DNA of 64,000 bases from the NCBI RefSeq assembly GCF_023806635.1, contig NZ_JAMTDQ010000071.1, forward strand, positions 17,362-81,361, written 5' to 3'. A program made the position numbers and the translations under genes. Under the pieces are notes generated by a model, which made no database searches, was not told the DNA's origin, and saw only the letters and a program-made list of their open reading frames with translations. This document shows positions 42,940 to 55,225 of the stretch, piece by piece (the first letter of the stretch is position 1; the number at the start of each line of letters is the position of its first letter). Origin of the DNA: Accumulibacter sp. Lineage in GTDB: Bacteria; Pseudomonadota; Gammaproteobacteria; Burkholderiales; Rhodocyclaceae.

Positions 42940-42969
42940 GTCAGCCCTTCGCTTCACTGATTGCCGTGT

Positions 42970-42983
42970 TTGATCCACGTCAA
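42970..42983 (+). promoter_or_regulatory. FNR/ANR-type site between fnr and hemN
   Basis: TTGATCCACGTCAA has one mismatch to TTGAT-N4-ATCAA. Its centre (42976.5) is 41.5 bases upstream of the start implied by the GATAAT -10 element at 43006-43011, i.e. class II activation of hemN. On the other side its centre lies 37 bases from the fnr start codon, where it could repress fnr. Confidence 0.75.
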
Positions 42984-43038
42984 CCCCGGGTCCGGCGTGC
43001 CGGCCGATAATCCCGCCAACCAACCTTGCACCGGGACG

Positions 43039-44436
43039 ATGAGATCCGTCACTGGCAACCTCGTTTTCGATCCACAGATCATCCGCCGCTTCGACGTCAA
43101 CGGGCCGCGCTACACGTCGTACCCGACCGCGGATCGCTTCGTCGAGGCCTTCGGCGCGGACGCGTCCAGACTCTGGCTCGGCAAGCGCAACATCGGCGCC
43201 ATCAGCCGGCAGTTGTCATTGTACTTCCACATCCCGTTCTGCAACACCATCTGCTACTACTGCGCCTGCAACAAGATCATCACCAAGGACCATGGCCGCT
43301 CAGCCAAATACCTGAAGTACCTCGCCCGCGAACTGGCACTGCAGAGCAGCTGCCTCGAGGGCGGCGACCAGGAGGTGGCGCAGCTGCACTGGGGCGGTGG
43401 CACGCCGACCTTCCTGTCGCACGACGAGATGCGCCAGTTGATGGCCGCGACCCGCAGGCACTTCAGACTGGTCGAGGGTGGCGAGTACTCGATCGAGGTC
43501 GATCCGCGCAAGGTGGACCAGGCGACCGTCGCGCTCCTCGGCGAACTCGGCTTCAATCGCATGAGCGTCGGCGTGCAGGACTTCGATGCCGGCGTGCAGC
43601 AGGCGGTGAATCGGCTGCAGAGCGAGGCGGAAACCCGTGCGGTGATCGACGCGGCGCGCGCCAGCGGCTTCAAGTCGGTCAGCGTCGATCTGATCTACGG
43701 CCTGCCCCGGCAGACCGTCGCCGGCTTTGGCCGCACGCTCGAGCGTGTCATCGATGCCAGCCCGGACCGCGTCTCGATCTACAACTATGCCCATCTGCCG
43801 AGCCTGTTCAAGCCGCAGCGGCGCATCGTCGAGGCCGACATGCCGTCCGCCGACGCCCGTCTGCAGATTCTCGCTCTCGCCATCCAGCAGATGACCGGGG
43901 CGGGTTACGTCTTCATCGGCATGGACCACTTCGCCAAACCGGACGACGAACTCGCGATCGCCCAGCGCCAGGGGCGGCTGCACCGCAACTTCCAGGGCTA
44001 TTCGACGCACTCCGACTGCGACCTGCTGGCCTTCGGCATCTCCTCGATCAGCAAGGTGGGCCCGACCTACTGCCAGAACGTCAAGACGCTCGACGAGTAC
44101 TATGACCTGCTCGACAGCGGCACCCTGCCGGTGTACCGCGGCATCGAACTGAATGCCGACGATCTTCTGCGCCGTTCGATCATCCAGTCGCTGATGTGCC
44201 ACTTCGAGCTGTCGATCGAATCGATCGAGATCGCGCACCTGATCGACTTCCGCAAGTACTTCGCCACCGAACTCGATGAACTGCGCGAGATGGTCGATGC
44301 CGGCCTCCTGCGCGTCGATGACCGCTGGATCACGGTCCTGCCACGCGGTCGCATGCTGGTGCGTGCCATCTCCATGGTCTTCGACCGCTACCTGCGCGCG
44401 GACCGGCAACGGACGCGCTACTCGAAGGTCATCTGA
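43039..44436 (+). CDS. hemN: Oxygen-independent coproporphyrinogen III dehydrogenase
   Basis: HemN is a radical-SAM enzyme that decarboxylates coproporphyrinogen III without oxygen in haem synthesis. The 465-residue product has 'FDVNGPRYTSYPTADRF', the cluster motif 'HIPFCNTICYYCACNKI' (CxxxCxxC, near residue 67), 'LHWGGGTPTFLS' and 'FNRMSVGVQDFDAGVQQAVN', all diagnostic of the true HemN rather than HemW. The promoter carries an FNR-type site, as in many facultative anaerobes. Confidence 0.96.
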   Translation: MRSVTGNLVFDPQIIRRFDVNGPRYTSYPTADRFVEAFGADASRLWLGKRNIGAISRQLSLYFHIPFCNTICYYCACNKIITKDHGRSAKYLKYLARELALQSSCLEGGDQEVAQLHWGGGTPTFLSHDEMRQLMAATRRHFRLVEGGEYSIEVDPRKVDQATVALLGELGFNRMSVGVQDFDAGVQQAVNRLQSEAETRAVIDAARASGFKSVSVDLIYGLPRQTVAGFGRTLERVIDASPDRVSIYNYAHLPSLFKPQRRIVEADMPSADARLQILALAIQQMTGAGYVFIGMDHFAKPDDELAIAQRQGRLHRNFQGYSTHSDCDLLAFGISSISKVGPTYCQNVKTLDEYYDLLDSGTLPVYRGIELNADDLLRRSIIQSLMCHFELSIESIEIAHLIDFRKYFATELDELREMVDAGLLRVDDRWITVLPRGRMLVRAISMVFDRYLRADRQRTRYSKVI

Positions 44437-44512
44437 GCCGGACGGCGACGACCGCTCGGGAGTGAAGGAGTAGAATCGCTGCTCCACTCCCCCAGACTGC
44501 CGTCCGCCCACC

Positions 44513-45193
44513 ATGCCCGAATCGAGTTTCCTCGCCCTGCTGCTCGTCGGACTGCTTGGCGGAACACACTGCATCGGCATGTGCGGCGGCATCGTCGGCG
44601 CCCTGGCAATGGGCGCGCCAGCCCGCTGCAGCCTGCTGCTCGCCTACAACGCGGGGCGCATCCTCAGCTACGCGGCAGCCGGTGCGATCGCCGGTGCACT
44701 CGGCGAGGCAAGCATCGCGCTGGCCGGACAGCTGCCGCTGCGCAGTATCCTCTATCTGCTCGCCAACCTGATGCTGATTGCCCTCGGTCTCTACCTGCTC
44801 GGCGTCAGCAGCGCCCTCGCGTTCACCGAGCGCATCGGCGACAGACTCTGGCGACATCTGCAGCCGCTGACGCGGCGCTACCTGCCCGCGCGCAGCCCGC
44901 TGCAGGCCTTTCCGCTCGGGCTGCTGTGGGGCTGGCTGCCCTGCGGTCTGGTCTACAGTGCTCTGGCAACCGCCCTCAGCAGCGGCTCGGCCGCGCAGGG
45001 AGCCGGACTGATGCTCGCCTTTGGTGCGGGCACGCTGCCCAACCTGCTCCTCGCCGGCCTGCTCGCCGCACGCCTGCGTGCCTACACCAGCCGGCCGGCC
45101 GTGCGCACGGTCGCCGGACTCGTCGTCCTCGGCTTCGGTGTCTGGGGACTGCATGGCCTGCAGCATCTGTGGCACCAGCTCGCTGCCGCCTAG
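44513..45193 (+). CDS. Sulfite exporter TauE/SafE family-like membrane protein (cbb3-oxidase/copper cluster type)
   Basis: The 226-residue product has about six membrane helices and two signature pieces: '[19 protein letters not shown]' and '[20 protein letters not shown]'. These belong to the DsbD-like/TauE group found next to copper ATPases and cbb3-oxidase assembly genes. The paired cysteines (CIGMC, PCG) suggest a thiol or metal-handling role, but the substrate is unknown. It sits directly upstream of copA. Confidence 0.85.
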   Translation: MPESSFLALLLVGLLGGTHCIGMCGGIVGALAMGAPARCSLLLAYNAGRILSYAAAGAIAGALGEASIALAGQLPLRSILYLLANLMLIALGLYLLGVSSALAFTERIGDRLWRHLQPLTRRYLPARSPLQAFPLGLLWGWLPCGLVYSALATALSSGSAAQGAGLMLAFGAGTLPNLLLAGLLAARLRAYTSRPAVRTVAGLVVLGFGVWGLHGLQHLWHQLAAA

Positions 45194-45236
45194 CCATGCC
45201 GGCACGGCGACGACATCCGGGCACGTCGGCGGCGCG

Positions 45237-47708
45237 ATGAGCACCCCGAGCGACAGGCGGCTGCATCTCGACCTGCCGATCAGCGGCATGAGCTGCGCCG
45301 CCTGCTCCAGCCGCATCGAGCGCGTGCTGAACCGGATCCCCGGCGTCCGGGCCAGCGTCAACCTGGCGACCGAGCGCGCCCAGGTGGAGATCGCCGGCGA
45401 CGAAGCGACGGCCGCGCAGGTCGTTGCCGCCATCGACAGGGCCGGCTTCGCGGTGCCGTTGCAGACGCTCGAGCTGGCGATCGGCGGCATGAGCTGCGCC
45501 GCCTGCTCGACGCGGCTGGAGAAGGTGCTCAACCGCCTGCCGGGTGTCGAGGCGGCAGTCAATCTGGCGACAGAGAGGGCGACGATCCGCTACCGTCCGG
45601 GCCTCGCCTCCGCCGTCGGGCTGATCGCGACGATCGAGGCCGCGGGCTTCGTCGGGCGCCTGGCCGATGCGCAGTCACGCGCCGACGAGCGCGCGCGAAG
45701 GATCGCCGGGCAGCGCAGCGAGCTGCTTCGTTTCGTCATCGCCGCTGCCCTCACGCTGCCGCTGGCAGCGCAGATGCTGACCATGTTCGCCGGCGGCCAG
45801 CACGCGCACGCTGATCTGCTGCCGCGCTGGCTGCAGCTGGTTCTCGCGACACCGGTTCAGTTCTGGATCGGCTGGCGCTTCTACGAAGGTGCCTGGAAGT
45901 CCCTCCGCGGCGGTGGCGGCAACATGGACGTGCTGGTCGCGCTCGGTACCTCGATGGCCTACTTCTTCAGCCTCTTCGTCACGCTGTCGGGTGCGCCGGA
46001 CCTGCACGTCTATTTCGAGGCGTCGGCCGCGGTCATCACCCTCGTCCTGCTGGGCAAGCTGCTCGAGGCACGCGCCAAGGCAAAGACCGGCGAAGCGATC
46101 GAGGCGCTCGTCCGCCTGCAACCGCGAACGGCGCGCGTCGAACGCGACGGCCGGCTGATCGAGCTCGATGCCTCCCTGCTGATACCGGGCGATGTGTTCA
46201 TCGTCCGCCCCGGCGAGAGCATCCCGGTCGATGGCGAGGTGATCGACGGATCGTCGAACGTGAACGAGGCGATGCTCACGGGCGAGAGCATGCCGGTAGC
46301 CAAGCATCGCGGCGAACGGGTCTACGCCGCCACAGCCAACGCTGAAGGCATGCTGCGCTGCCGTGCCAGCGGCGTTGGCGAACACACGCTGCTGGCCGGA
46401 ATCATCCGCCTGGTTGCCGCGGCGCAGGGCTCGAAGGCCCCCGTGCAGCGACTGGCCGATCGCATATCGGCGGTCTTCGTGCCCGTCGTCTGCCTGGTCG
46501 CGCTGGGCACCCTGCTCGGCTGGTGGCTCTACGACGGCATCTTCAGCACGGCGCTGATCAATGCCGTCGCCGTGCTCGTCATCGCCTGCCCCTGCGCCCT
46601 CGGACTGGCCACGCCGACCGCCATCATGGTCGGCAGCGGACGCGGCGCCGCGGCCGGCATCCTGATCAGGAACGCCGAGGCGCTCGAGCGGGCCGGTGAG
46701 GTCGATGTCCTCGCTCTGGACAAGACCGGCACGCTGACCCGCGGCGAACCCGAGGTGACCGAGGTCGTTCCCCTGGCCGCTGCTGCGGACGAGGCGCTAC
46801 AACTCGCTGCCGGCCTCGAGCAGGCCTCCGAACACCCACTGGCGCGCGCGATCCTGCGGCGCGCCCAGAGCGCCGGCCTGAACCTGCCGGCTGTCGAGGA
46901 CTTCCGCGCCATTCCCGGGCGCGGCGTCGAGGGCCGCGTTGCCGGCCGCTGGCTGCAGCTCGGGGCGCCCGACGCCTTCGTCGACGCGGCCTCTCCGCGA
47001 GCGGTGATCGAGCGGCTGCAGAGTGCCGGCAAGACCGTCGTCGTCCTCGGCGAACGGCCGGCAGACAGTCGCGCCGCTGCCGGCGGACAGCCGGCGCCGG
47101 CAGCCGTGGCTCTGGCCGTGCTGGCGATTGCCGACCCGTTGCGCGCGAGCTCGCCACAAGCCGTCGGGCGCCTTGCCGCCCTGGGCATGCGGCTGGTGAT
47201 GCTGACCGGCGACCACGCCGTGACCGCGGCGGCGATCGCCCGGGAGAGTGGCATCGACGATTTCCGCGCCGGCATCCTGCCCGGCGACAAGGCGGCTGTG
47301 ATCCGGTCGCTGAAGGAGAATGGCAGCGTCGTGGCGATGGCCGGCGATGGCATCAACGACGCGCCGGCACTGGCGGCGGCCGACGTCAGCTTCGCCATCG
47401 GCGCCGGTTCGGATGCGGCCATTGCGGCGGCGGATGTGACGCTGGTGCACTCCGATCTGAATGGCATTGCCGACGCCATCCTGCTGTCGCGGGCGACGCT
47501 GCGCAAAATCAGGCAGAATCTCTTCTGCGCCTTCGTTTACAATGTGCTCGGGATTCCCTTGGCGGCTCTGGGCATGCTCAACCCGGTGATGGCGGGCGCG
47601 GCGATGGCCCTGAGTTCGGTGTCGGTGGTCTCCAACTCGCTCCTCCTGCGGCGCTGGCACCCGCGCTGCCACACGCCCGGCGGACGGTCCGTGGAGCGCT
47701 TGAGCTGA
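45237..47708 (+). CDS. copA: Copper-exporting P1B-type ATPase
   Basis: The 823-residue product has two N-terminal heavy-metal-associated domains, each with GMSCAAC, then the membrane metal site '[15 protein letters not shown]' (CPC, near residue 450), actuator '[12 protein letters not shown]', phosphorylation site '[10 protein letters not shown]' (Asp near residue 495), 'SEHPLARAI' and hinge '[17 protein letters not shown]'. This is the CopA/CcoI type for Cu(I). The ATG at 45237 starts the first metal domain; the longer open frame upstream overlaps the previous gene out of frame. It may serve copper tolerance or copper delivery to cbb3 oxidase. Confidence 0.94.
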   Translation: MSTPSDRRLHLDLPISGMSCAACSSRIERVLNRIPGVRASVNLATERAQVEIAGDEATAAQVVAAIDRAGFAVPLQTLELAIGGMSCAACSTRLEKVLNRLPGVEAAVNLATERATIRYRPGLASAVGLIATIEAAGFVGRLADAQSRADERARRIAGQRSELLRFVIAAALTLPLAAQMLTMFAGGQHAHADLLPRWLQLVLATPVQFWIGWRFYEGAWKSLRGGGGNMDVLVALGTSMAYFFSLFVTLSGAPDLHVYFEASAAVITLVLLGKLLEARAKAKTGEAIEALVRLQPRTARVERDGRLIELDASLLIPGDVFIVRPGESIPVDGEVIDGSSNVNEAMLTGESMPVAKHRGERVYAATANAEGMLRCRASGVGEHTLLAGIIRLVAAAQGSKAPVQRLADRISAVFVPVVCLVALGTLLGWWLYDGIFSTALINAVAVLVIACPCALGLATPTAIMVGSGRGAAAGILIRNAEALERAGEVDVLALDKTGTLTRGEPEVTEVVPLAAAADEALQLAAGLEQASEHPLARAILRRAQSAGLNLPAVEDFRAIPGRGVEGRVAGRWLQLGAPDAFVDAASPRAVIERLQSAGKTVVVLGERPADSRAAAGGQPAPAAVALAVLAIADPLRASSPQAVGRLAALGMRLVMLTGDHAVTAAAIARESGIDDFRAGILPGDKAAVIRSLKENGSVVAMAGDGINDAPALAAADVSFAIGAGSDAAIAAADVTLVHSDLNGIADAILLSRATLRKIRQNLFCAFVYNVLGIPLAALGMLNPVMAGAAMALSSVSVVSNSLLLRRWHPRCHTPGGRSVERLS

Positions 47709-47723
47709 CGACTGGAAAGACGG

Positions 47724-47939
47724 ATGGAAAGAATGCTGATTGATGTCTCCGGGATGAGTTGCCAGGGGTGCGTGAAGAGCGTCACCGCTGCCCTGACAGC
47801 AGTGGCCGGCGTCGACAAGGTCGAGGTTTCGCTGCAGTCAGGACAGGCTGCGGTCAGTTGCGACCCGTCGCTCGTCAGCCTTGGCCGGCTGACTGAGGCA
47901 ATCGAGGCAGCAGGTTTCGAGGCCCGGCCGGCGCCCTGA
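47724..47939 (+). CDS. copZ: CopZ-like copper chaperone (HMA domain)
   Basis: The 71-residue product is one ferredoxin-like HMA domain with the GMSCQGC metal site near the N-terminus and 'VDKVEVSLQSGQAAVSCDPS' afterwards. It follows copA by 15 bases on the same strand, the usual copA-copZ arrangement, and would carry Cu(I) to the ATPase. Confidence 0.9.
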   Translation: MERMLIDVSGMSCQGCVKSVTAALTAVAGVDKVEVSLQSGQAAVSCDPSLVSLGRLTEAIEAAGFEARPAP

Positions 47940-48164
47940 GTGGCGGTGAAGCGATCGTCGCCGGCATGCCGGGACGCGAAGACGGGGTCCGCGTTCCTGC
48001 AGGACCGGGCCGGCCCGGTGAATCGAGGTGCGCGCGTGCACGGCGGCGCGCCGCCAGCGGCGCCCCGCCGCAGACTGGCAAAGCGACAGTCCGCTCGCTG
48101 AACGCCCCCGTTTGCCCAGGTTCTCCGTGATTTGGGCAGATCCACACTTCGCCCGAGGAAGAAG

Positions 48165-49271
48165 ATGTCGAGAAAGAAGGAAAGAACCGTCGAACCCCAG
48201 GTTGTTCCCACAGCGGCTGCGGCCGAGCCACTGCGACTGACGCAGTTGTCGCATGGCGGTGGCTGTGGCTGCAAGATCGCCCCCGGAGTACTCGAACGGA
48301 TCCTCTCCCGGGGCGTCCCGGCGGTGGTGCCGCGGCAGCTCCTCGTCGGCATCGAGACCAGCGACGACGCTGCCGTGTACCAGCTCAACGACGAGCAGGC
48401 GGTGATCGCCACGACCGATTTCTTCATGCCGATCGTCGACGACCCGTTCGACTTCGGCCGCATCGCGGCGACGAATGCGCTGTCCGACGTCTACGCCATG
48501 GGTGGAACCCCGCTCCTGGCGCTGGCAGTGGTCGGCATGCCGGTGAACCGCCTGCCGCTGGAAACCATCCAGCGCATCCTCGAAGGCGGTGAGGCGATCT
48601 GCGCGAAAGCCGGCATCCCGATCGCCGGTGGACACACGATCGACTCGGTGGAACCGATCTATGGCCTCGTCGCCATCGGGCTCATCCACCCGCAACACGT
48701 GCAGCGCAACTCCGGCGCGCGCCCCGGTGACAAGCTGATTCTCGGCAAGGGTCTGGGCGTCGGATTCTTCAGCGCTGCGCTGAAGAAGGGCCTCCTGTCA
48801 CCGGCCTGCCATGCGGCGATGATCGCGTCGACGACGCAGCTCAACACGCCCGGCCGCACCCTCGCCTGCCTCGCTGGCGTGCATGCGATGACCGATGTCA
48901 CGGGCTTCGGTCTGCTCGGACACCTGGTCGAGGTGTGCAAGGCATCCAGGCTTTCTGCCGTCATCGACTACGCGGCGATCCCGATCCTGCCGGACGCGGT
49001 CGATTACGCTGCCAAGGGCTGCATCACCGGCGCCTCCGGCCGCAACTGGTCGAGCTATGGCGAGCATGTCGAGCTCGACAGGAAGCTCGGCGAACTCGAA
49101 CGTGCCCTGCTGACCGACCCGCAGACCAGCGGCGGGTTGCTCGTTGCCTGCGCACCCGAGGTCGTCACCGAGGTCCTGTCGGTCTTCCTGCAGGAGGGCT
49201 TCGACCAGGCGACGGTGATTGGTGAGCTCGGCGAAGGCAAGCCGCAGGTCTCGGTCATCAGGAGTCACTGA
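48165..49271 (+). CDS. selD: Selenide, water dikinase
   Basis: SelD makes selenophosphate from selenide and ATP, used for selenocysteine and for selenouridine in tRNA. The 368-residue product has 'SHGGGCGCKIAPG' (Cys34 and Cys36; Cys, not Sec, at the active position), 'TSDDAAVYQLNDEQAVIATT', 'NALSDVYAMGGTPLLALAVV' and 'AGGHTIDSVEPIYGLVAIG'. GAGGAAGAAG precedes the ATG. No selA, selB or mnmH gene is in the window, so its partner use is unknown here. Confidence 0.96.
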   Translation: MSRKKERTVEPQVVPTAAAAEPLRLTQLSHGGGCGCKIAPGVLERILSRGVPAVVPRQLLVGIETSDDAAVYQLNDEQAVIATTDFFMPIVDDPFDFGRIAATNALSDVYAMGGTPLLALAVVGMPVNRLPLETIQRILEGGEAICAKAGIPIAGGHTIDSVEPIYGLVAIGLIHPQHVQRNSGARPGDKLILGKGLGVGFFSAALKKGLLSPACHAAMIASTTQLNTPGRTLACLAGVHAMTDVTGFGLLGHLVEVCKASRLSAVIDYAAIPILPDAVDYAAKGCITGASGRNWSSYGEHVELDRKLGELERALLTDPQTSGGLLVACAPEVVTEVLSVFLQEGFDQATVIGELGEGKPQVSVIRSH

Positions 49272-49311
49272 CGCCAGCGCGCAGCAGGCCGCACGCCGCC
49301 CTCCTGCCCAC

Positions 49312-50562
49312 CTACCCTGGCTCACCGTCGAGCATCAGTGAGACCAGCCCGTCGGCCAGCTTCGGCTCGAACCAGGTCGACTTCGGCGGCATGACCTGCC
49401 CGATGTCGGCGACCGCCATCAGGTCCGCCATCTGCGTTGGATACATGGCGAAGGCGACGGCCATCTCGCCGCTGTCGACCCGCCGCTCGAGCTCGCCCAG
49501 GCCGCGCATGCCGCCGACGAAGTCGATGCGCGTATCGCGACGCAGGTCGCTGATGCCGAGAACCGGCGCGAGAAGCTGCTCGGCGAGAACCGATACGTCC
49601 AGCCGGCGCACCGGGTCGGCCAGCGGTACCAGTTCCGCTCGTACCTGCAGCCGATACCAGCGGCCAGCGAGATACATGCCGCAGACCCCGCCGCACTCAG
49701 GTCGCAGCGGGGCTGCGGCCGGACTGACGCGGTAGCGCTCGCCGACCGCCAGCAGGAAAGCGTCCACGCCGAGGCCGTTCAGATCCCGGACGACCCGGTT
49801 GTAGTCGAGGATCTGCATCTGCCTGGCCGGGAAGATCACCGCCAGGAACGAGTCGGCACCACCCTGGCCAGCCTGACGCCGGCTGGCCGCCACGCGCGAT
49901 GCCGCCGCCGAACGATGATGACCATCAGCGATGTAGAGCGCCGGCATGGCGTCAAAGACCGCGCTGATGCGTGCCATGGCGGCAGCGTCATCGATCAGCC
50001 ACAGCGTGTGCCGGATGCCGTCCGCCGCCGTCAGGTCGGCGAGCGGCGTCTGCCCGGTCGCCCCCGCGAGCAGCTCTTCGGCCTGCGCGTCGTCGGCATG
50101 GGCCAGCAGGACCGGCCCGGTCTGCGCATTCAGCGCCTCGATCTGACGTACCCGGTCATCCTCCTTGTCGGGCCGGGTGAACTCGTGTCTGCGGATGCGG
50201 TTGCCGTCGTAGGCAGCGATCGAAGCGGCGGCCACCAGGCCCGTCTGCACGTGCTCACCCATCACCAGGCGGTAAGCGTAATAGCAGGGTCGCGGGTCGC
50301 GGCACAGAACACCGGCGTCGATGAGTCGGCGGAAGTTCAGTGCCGACCGGATGTACACCTCTGGGGCGTAGTGATCGACATCCGGTGGCAGGTCGATCTC
50401 GGCCTTCGACACATGCAGGAAGGACAGCGGCTTGCCAGCCGCGGCCAGCCGTGCCTCGTCGCTCGACAGGACGTCGTAGGGTGGTGCGGCGACCGCCGCG
50501 GCATCGGCGCTGCGCGGCCGCAAACCGGCAAACGGCCGGATCAGGGATGAATCGGATGTCAA
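49312..50562 (-). CDS. DUF1015 family protein
   Basis: The 416-residue product matches the DUF1015 family: 'IRPFAGLRPRSADAAAVAAP', 'PPYDVLSSDEARLAA', 'FLHVSKAEIDLP', 'YYAYRLVMGEHVQTGLVAAA' and 'YIADGHHRSAAASRVA' with a conserved His-His-Arg. The biochemical role is not firmly known. The best start is a TTG at 50562 with GGGAGA upstream; no ATG lies nearby. It follows glgA on the same strand after 162 bases and may belong to the same transcription unit. Confidence 0.85.
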   Translation of the reverse strand: MTSDSSLIRPFAGLRPRSADAAAVAAPPYDVLSSDEARLAAAGKPLSFLHVSKAEIDLPPDVDHYAPEVYIRSALNFRRLIDAGVLCRDPRPCYYAYRLVMGEHVQTGLVAAASIAAYDGNRIRRHEFTRPDKEDDRVRQIEALNAQTGPVLLAHADDAQAEELLAGATGQTPLADLTAADGIRHTLWLIDDAAAMARISAVFDAMPALYIADGHHRSAAASRVAASRRQAGQGGADSFLAVIFPARQMQILDYNRVVRDLNGLGVDAFLLAVGERYRVSPAAAPLRPECGGVCGMYLAGRWYRLQVRAELVPLADPVRRLDVSVLAEQLLAPVLGISDLRRDTRIDFVGGMRGLGELERRVDSGEMAVAFAMYPTQMADLMAVADIGQVMPPKSTWFEPKLADGLVSLMLDGEPG

Positions 50563-50724
50563 GTGCGTCTCCCGCTCGAGCGAGTTTCTGGAAAGTGTGC
50601 GCCGGCGCAGCGGCGGCGCGTGGCACCTGCCGGCGCTGCGCGGCAGGCCTCTGACGTCGCAGGCGCTCGCCTGCGGCAGCCAGTCCTGCGGACGGAGCCC
50701 AGCCGAGCGGCCCGCCGGGTCACC

Positions 50725-52167
50725 TCAGATGCTTCGGTACAGTGCCTCATAACGCAACGCGGAGTCGGCCCACGAGAAGTCCTGCGCCATCCCGCGCCTC
50801 TGCAGCTGCTGCCACGCCGCGGCATTTCGCATCAGCGTCAGCGCGTCGCCGATCCGCCCGGCAAGGACACGGCTGCTGGCGTCGTCGAAGACGAAGCCGT
50901 TCGCTGTCCCGGCCCGGAGATGCTCGGGTGTTGCGTCGATCACCGTGTCCGCCAGACCGCCAACCCGCCGCACCAGCGGAATGGTACCGTAACGCAGGGC
51001 ATAGAGCTGCGTCAGACCACAAGGTTCAAAGCGTGAGGGAACGAGCAGGATGTCTGCTCCGGCCATGATGCGGTGCGACAGGGCGTCGTCGAAACCGAGA
51101 TAAACCGAAACCGAGGCCGGGTGCGCCCTCGCCGCCGCCCGGAAGGCACTCTCGATCTCGGCTTCTCCGCTACCGATGACCACCAGCTGGCCGCCCGCTG
51201 CGAGGAGATCCGGCAGCGCACCGAGAACCAGATCCATCCCCTTCTGCGAGGTCAGGCGACTGACCACGGCGAGCAGAGGTGCCTTGCTCCTGGGTGTGAA
51301 GCCGAGCTCCGCCTGCAGCCTGAGCTTGCAGATTCTCTTTCCGCGCAGCCTGTCGGCCGTGTAGTTGTGTGCCAACGCGCGGTCACTGCCCGGATCCCAT
51401 ACCGCATAGTCCACACCATTGAGGATTCCCGACAGATTGGCGCCACGGGCGCGCAGCAGCCCGTCGAGGCCCCAGCCGAACTCCGGCGTACAGATCTCGC
51501 GCGCATAGGTCGGGCTGACCGCATTGACGCGCGCGGAATGAAACAGCGCGGCCTTCATGAACGACAGGTGGCCGTGAAACTCGAGCGCGCTCTGATCCGC
51601 ACCGGAGATCATCAACCCCAGGTCGTTGTGATGATCGAGCGGAAACAGGCCACGGAAGGCCAGATTGTGGATCGTGAACACGGTCGCCGTGTTCAGAGCC
51701 GGGCACTGCGCGATGTACGCCGGCGCCAGCCCGGCGTGCCAGTCATGCGCATGCACCACCTCCGGTCGCCACGAAGGGTCGAGCTCGCCCGTGGCGAGGT
51801 GGGCCGCGATCCAGCCGAGCAATGCGAAGCGGCGGTGGTTGTCACGCCAGTCCCGACCGTCCGGACCGAGATACGGGCTGCCGTCGCGCCGATACAGGAA
51901 GGGTGCATCGATGACATACGCCAGTAGCCCGCTGTCCGGCAGCCGGCCGAGGCGCAGCGTCACGACCGCGGCGCCGAAGACCGGACCGAGGCGAATGATC
52001 CGCTTCGCTTCGACGACCCCGCCGAGGATCGCCGGCATTCCCGGCAGCAGGATGCGAACGTCGAGCCCGCGGGCGGCGAGCGCCGCCGGCAGTGCCGCGA
52101 CGACGTCCGCCAGACCGCCGGTCTTGACCAGCGGGTAGATCTCCGCCGCCAGGTGCAGGACGCGCAA
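50725..52167 (-). CDS. glgA: Glycogen (ADP-glucose) synthase
   Basis: GlgA transfers glucose from ADP-glucose to the growing alpha-1,4-glucan. The 480-residue GT5 enzyme has '[20 protein letters not shown]' (ADP-glucose-binding KTGGL), '[15 protein letters not shown]', '[13 protein letters not shown]' and the C-terminal '[20 protein letters not shown]' region. It starts 19 bases after glgC in the order pgi-pgm-glgC-glgA. Confidence 0.96.
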   Translation of the reverse strand: MRVLHLAAEIYPLVKTGGLADVVAALPAALAARGLDVRILLPGMPAILGGVVEAKRIIRLGPVFGAAVVTLRLGRLPDSGLLAYVIDAPFLYRRDGSPYLGPDGRDWRDNHRRFALLGWIAAHLATGELDPSWRPEVVHAHDWHAGLAPAYIAQCPALNTATVFTIHNLAFRGLFPLDHHNDLGLMISGADQSALEFHGHLSFMKAALFHSARVNAVSPTYAREICTPEFGWGLDGLLRARGANLSGILNGVDYAVWDPGSDRALAHNYTADRLRGKRICKLRLQAELGFTPRSKAPLLAVVSRLTSQKGMDLVLGALPDLLAAGGQLVVIGSGEAEIESAFRAAARAHPASVSVYLGFDDALSHRIMAGADILLVPSRFEPCGLTQLYALRYGTIPLVRRVGGLADTVIDATPEHLRAGTANGFVFDDASSRVLAGRIGDALTLMRNAAAWQQLQRRGMAQDFSWADSALRYEALYRSI

Positions 52168-52186
52168 GCCCCCTCCTCCAGCCGCG

Positions 52187-53455
52187 TCAGGCCAGTCGCT
52201 CGAGCATCTTGCGCGTCACCAGGGTGACACCGCCGGGGGTGCGCCGGAAGCGGCGGGCATCGTCCTCCGGGTCCTCGCCGATCACCATCCCCCCCGGGAT
52301 GTTGCAACCAGCGTCTACGACGCAGTGGCTGAGACGCGCCCGGGTGCCAACCGTCGTGTCCGGCAGCAGCACCGACAGATTGACGCGAGCGTAGGAATGG
52401 ACGCGACAGCTCGAAAAGAGCAGCGAACGATTGACCTCGCCGGAGACGATCGAGCCGCTGGAAACGGTGGACTCGACTGCGGAACCGCGACGGTCCATAT
52501 GGTTATGGACGAACTTCGCCGGTGGCAACTGCTGCTGGTAGGTCCACACCGGCCAGTTGCGGTCGTAAAGGTTGAGCGACGGCACGGTGGCGGTCAGATC
52601 GACGTTGGCGTCCCAGTAGGCGTCGATGGTACCGACGTCGCGCCAGTAGTTCTCGCGTCGCACGTCGTCCGGCGCAATGACGCAACTGCGAGAGAACGGG
52701 TGCGCGGCGGCAACGCGGTTGGCAACGGCACGCGGAATGATGTCCTTGCCGAAGTCGTGGTTGGAGCCGGGATCGGCGATGTCACGCTCGAGTTCATCAT
52801 AGAGGTACTTGGCGTTGAAGACATAGACGCCCATGCTACACAGGGACAGGTCGGGATTGCCCGGCATCGCCGGTGGATCGGCCGGCTTCTCGACGAACTC
52901 GGTGATCATCCCGCGGTCGTCGACGGCCATGACGCCGAATTCTTTGGCGTCGCGGCGCGGCACCTCGATGCAGGCGATCGTGCACTCGGCACCGCTCTCG
53001 ACATGGTCGACGAGCATCAGCGCGTAGTTCATCTTGTACACGTGGTCACCGGCCAGAACGATCACGTACTCCGGCGCCGGCCGGTAGGTTTCGAGGATGT
53101 CGATGTTCTGGTAAACGGCATCGGCCGTTCCCCGGTACCACGACTCCTCGTCCACACGCTGTTGCGCCGGCAGCAGGTCGACGAACTCGTTGACTTCGCC
53201 ATGCAGGAAGTTCCAGCCCCGCTGCAGGTGGCGCAGCAGGCTGTGCGACTTGTACTGGGTCACCACGCCGATGCGCCGGAACTGCGAGTTGACGCAGTTC
53301 GACAACGCGAAATCGATGATCCGGAACTTGCCTCCGAAATGGACTGCCGGCTTTGCCCGACGATCCGTCAGTTCATGCAGCCGGCTGCCGCGTCCACCGG
53401 CCAGTACCAGGGCGATCGCCCTGCGCGGCAATTGGAATGTCTTCTTGTCAACCAT
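52187..53455 (-). CDS. glgC: Glucose-1-phosphate adenylyltransferase
   Basis: GlgC makes ADP-glucose from glucose-1-phosphate and ATP and is the regulated step of bacterial glycogen synthesis. The 422-residue product has '[20 protein letters not shown]', '[20 protein letters not shown]', '[14 protein letters not shown]' and a C-terminal left-handed beta-helix region ('[20 protein letters not shown]'). The ATG at 53455 was chosen; the extra N-terminal residues of the longer frame are not conserved-looking. Confidence 0.96.
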   Translation of the reverse strand: MVDKKTFQLPRRAIALVLAGGRGSRLHELTDRRAKPAVHFGGKFRIIDFALSNCVNSQFRRIGVVTQYKSHSLLRHLQRGWNFLHGEVNEFVDLLPAQQRVDEESWYRGTADAVYQNIDILETYRPAPEYVIVLAGDHVYKMNYALMLVDHVESGAECTIACIEVPRRDAKEFGVMAVDDRGMITEFVEKPADPPAMPGNPDLSLCSMGVYVFNAKYLYDELERDIADPGSNHDFGKDIIPRAVANRVAAAHPFSRSCVIAPDDVRRENYWRDVGTIDAYWDANVDLTATVPSLNLYDRNWPVWTYQQQLPPAKFVHNHMDRRGSAVESTVSSGSIVSGEVNRSLLFSSCRVHSYARVNLSVLLPDTTVGTRARLSHCVVDAGCNIPGGMVIGEDPEDDARRFRRTPGGVTLVTRKMLERLA

Positions 53456-53518
53456 CGTCGTATCCCCAGTTTGACTCGCTTCATCGCATCCGGCCTGAGC
53501 GCCGGATGCCACCCTGCC

Positions 53519-55225
<1,707 letters not shown>

